A DNA stretch of 23,057 nt, from positions 1-23,057 of the forward strand of contig JAIESJ010000125.1 in NCBI GenBank assembly GCA_019746155.1. The letters are read 5' to 3'. Source of the DNA: Burkholderiales bacterium (GTDB lineage: Bacteria > Pseudomonadota > Gammaproteobacteria > Burkholderiales > SG8-41). Under the pieces are notes generated by a model. The model searched no databases, was not told the origin of the DNA, and worked only from the letters and a program-made list of their open reading frames with translations. Shown here piece by piece: positions 22,113 through 23,057 of this stretch. Each line of letters opens with the position of its first letter. Within the stretch, counting starts at the first letter, position 1. The translations under genes were made by a program, and so were the position numbers.

Positions 22113-23057
22113 ATGAAGGAAATCCATCCGCACTCCGCCACCGCGCCCGGCATCCGCTGGACGGTGTTTGTACTGGGTGCCGCCGCATTCTTTCTGTCTT
22201 TTTTCCATCGCGTCGCGCCAGCGGCGATTGCTGAAGAACTGACGCAGGCGTTCGAGGTGAGCGGCACGGCGCTCGGCGCGCTGGCAGCGAGCTATTTCTA
22301 CATCTACACGGTGATGCAGCTGCCGACGGGCGTGCTGGCCGACACGCTGGGCCCGCGCCGCGTGCTCACCGCCGGCGGCGTGGTGGCCGGCATCGGCTCC
22401 ATCGTTTTCGGCCTCGCCGATTCGGTTGCGGTGGCGGCTGTGGGGCGCACACTGGTGGGATTCGGCGTGTCGGTGGCATTTATCTGTCTGCTCAAGCTCA
22501 ACGCCAACTGGTTCGCGGAACGCCAGTTTGCCACTGCCGTCGGCCTGTCCAATATTTTCGGCATGAGCGGGGCCTTGCTCGCCACCGCGCCGCTCGCCTG
22601 GCTCATCACGCTGGTGTCCTGGCGCGTTGTGTTCATTGTCATCGGCATCCTGTCGCTGGCGCTTGCGGCCCTGACCTGGAGCCGGATTCGCGATTATCCT
22701 GCCGATGAAGTGCCGAACGTGGCTGTCACCTCGTTCGGCGTACGCTGGCATCACGGACTGGTCGAGGTATTGCGCAACCGCGCGACCTGGCCGGGTTTCT
22801 GGGTGAATTTCGGGCTGTCCGGCAGCTATATGAGTTTCATAGGTTTATGGGCGGTACCGCTGCTGGTTCATGCGCAGGGCATGTCGCCGCTGGCGGCAAG
22901 CCAGCATACAAGCGTGATGCTGATCGTATTCGCTTTTTCGGCGGTGGGCATTGGCATGCTGTCGGACCGGATCGGGCGGCGGCGTCCGCTGCTCGTCGCC
23001 TCTTCATTCCTGTATTTTGCGTGCTGGATGCTATGGATTTCCGGCATCACCGGTGCG
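22113..23057 (+). CDS. MFS permease, N-terminal part (runs off right edge)
   Basis: The first 315 residues of a major facilitator superfamily transporter are present; the frame is open to the window's end. After a short hydrophilic start (MKEIHPHSATAPGIRW) come about eight to nine helices. MFS motif A appears after TM2 (GVLADTLGPRRV, residues 73-84), and its pseudo-symmetric copy in the second half (GMLSDRIGRRRPLL, from ~281). The ASYFYIYTVMQLPTGVLADT region is like that of many organic-anion MFS carriers, but the substrate is not recognised. ATG 22113 is chosen because no in-frame alternative fits; the ribosome-binding site is poor. It lies 144 bases after the amidase on the same strand, so it may belong to the same catabolic unit or to its own. 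Confidence 0.88.
   Translation, partial: MKEIHPHSATAPGIRWTVFVLGAAAFFLSFFHRVAPAAIAEELTQAFEVSGTALGALAASYFYIYTVMQLPTGVLADTLGPRRVLTAGGVVAGIGSIVFGLADSVAVAAVGRTLVGFGVSVAFICLLKLNANWFAERQFATAVGLSNIFGMSGALLATAPLAWLITLVSWRVVFIVIGILSLALAALTWSRIRDYPADEVPNVAVTSFGVRWHHGLVEVLRNRATWPGFWVNFGLSGSYMSFIGLWAVPLLVHAQGMSPLAASQHTSVMLIVFAFSAVGIGMLSDRIGRRRPLLVASSFLYFACWMLWISGITGA

Overview
The window reads as a GC-rich chromosome segment of a chemolithoautotrophic proteobacterium (Beta- or Gammaproteobacteria). It opens with the start of an alpha-carboxysome operon on the minus strand: form IA RuBisCO cbbL, then cbbS, then the 5' end of csoS2, which runs off the left edge. A divergent LysR-type regulator (cbbR) faces it across a 168-base AT-rich control region. 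No rRNA, tRNA, CRISPR array or intact insertion sequence was seen.

Downstream of cbbR (about 3.15-3.7 kb) is a genomic scar: the left end and first codons of an IS21-family transposase gene joined to the last ~48 codons of a long-chain acyl-CoA synthetase. Next comes a small redox cluster (3.7-5.9 kb) behind a near-perfect FNR/Anr-type site: a 32-residue signal-peptide ORF, a severely shortened universal stress protein, a ferric-reductase-like flavocytochrome broken by one in-frame TAG, and a monoheme cytochrome c without any methionine after residue 1. Several of these genes look to be decaying.

A monocistronic P2-type cation ATPase follows (6.06-8.74 kb). It is followed by a tightly overlapping ten-gene operon (9.0-16.3 kb) for an Mrp/Mbh-like membrane antiporter. 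Its order is E, F, G, a DUF4040 (MrpA C-terminal-like) protein, B, C, D, a second D-like protein, an 82-residue two-helix protein, and a third D-like protein. There is no full-length MrpA and no hydrogenase or quinone module in the window. The order matches the antiporter half of membrane-bound hydrogenases (MbhA-H). The extra D-like proteins and the small protein are the least described part of the window.

The last third holds a TRAP transporter (Tat-exported binding protein, a strong terminator, then overlapping small and large permease genes). The large permease carries a ~100-residue Ala/Pro/Glu-rich insertion. An amidase-signature hydrolase and a truncated MFS permease follow on the same strand, which suggests uptake and hydrolysis of a small organic acid or amide. 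A possible theme is ion homeostasis (P-type ATPase plus Mrp-like complex) beside a CO2-fixation locus. A functional link to inorganic carbon uptake is inference only: no DabA, SbtA or BicA gene is visible here.
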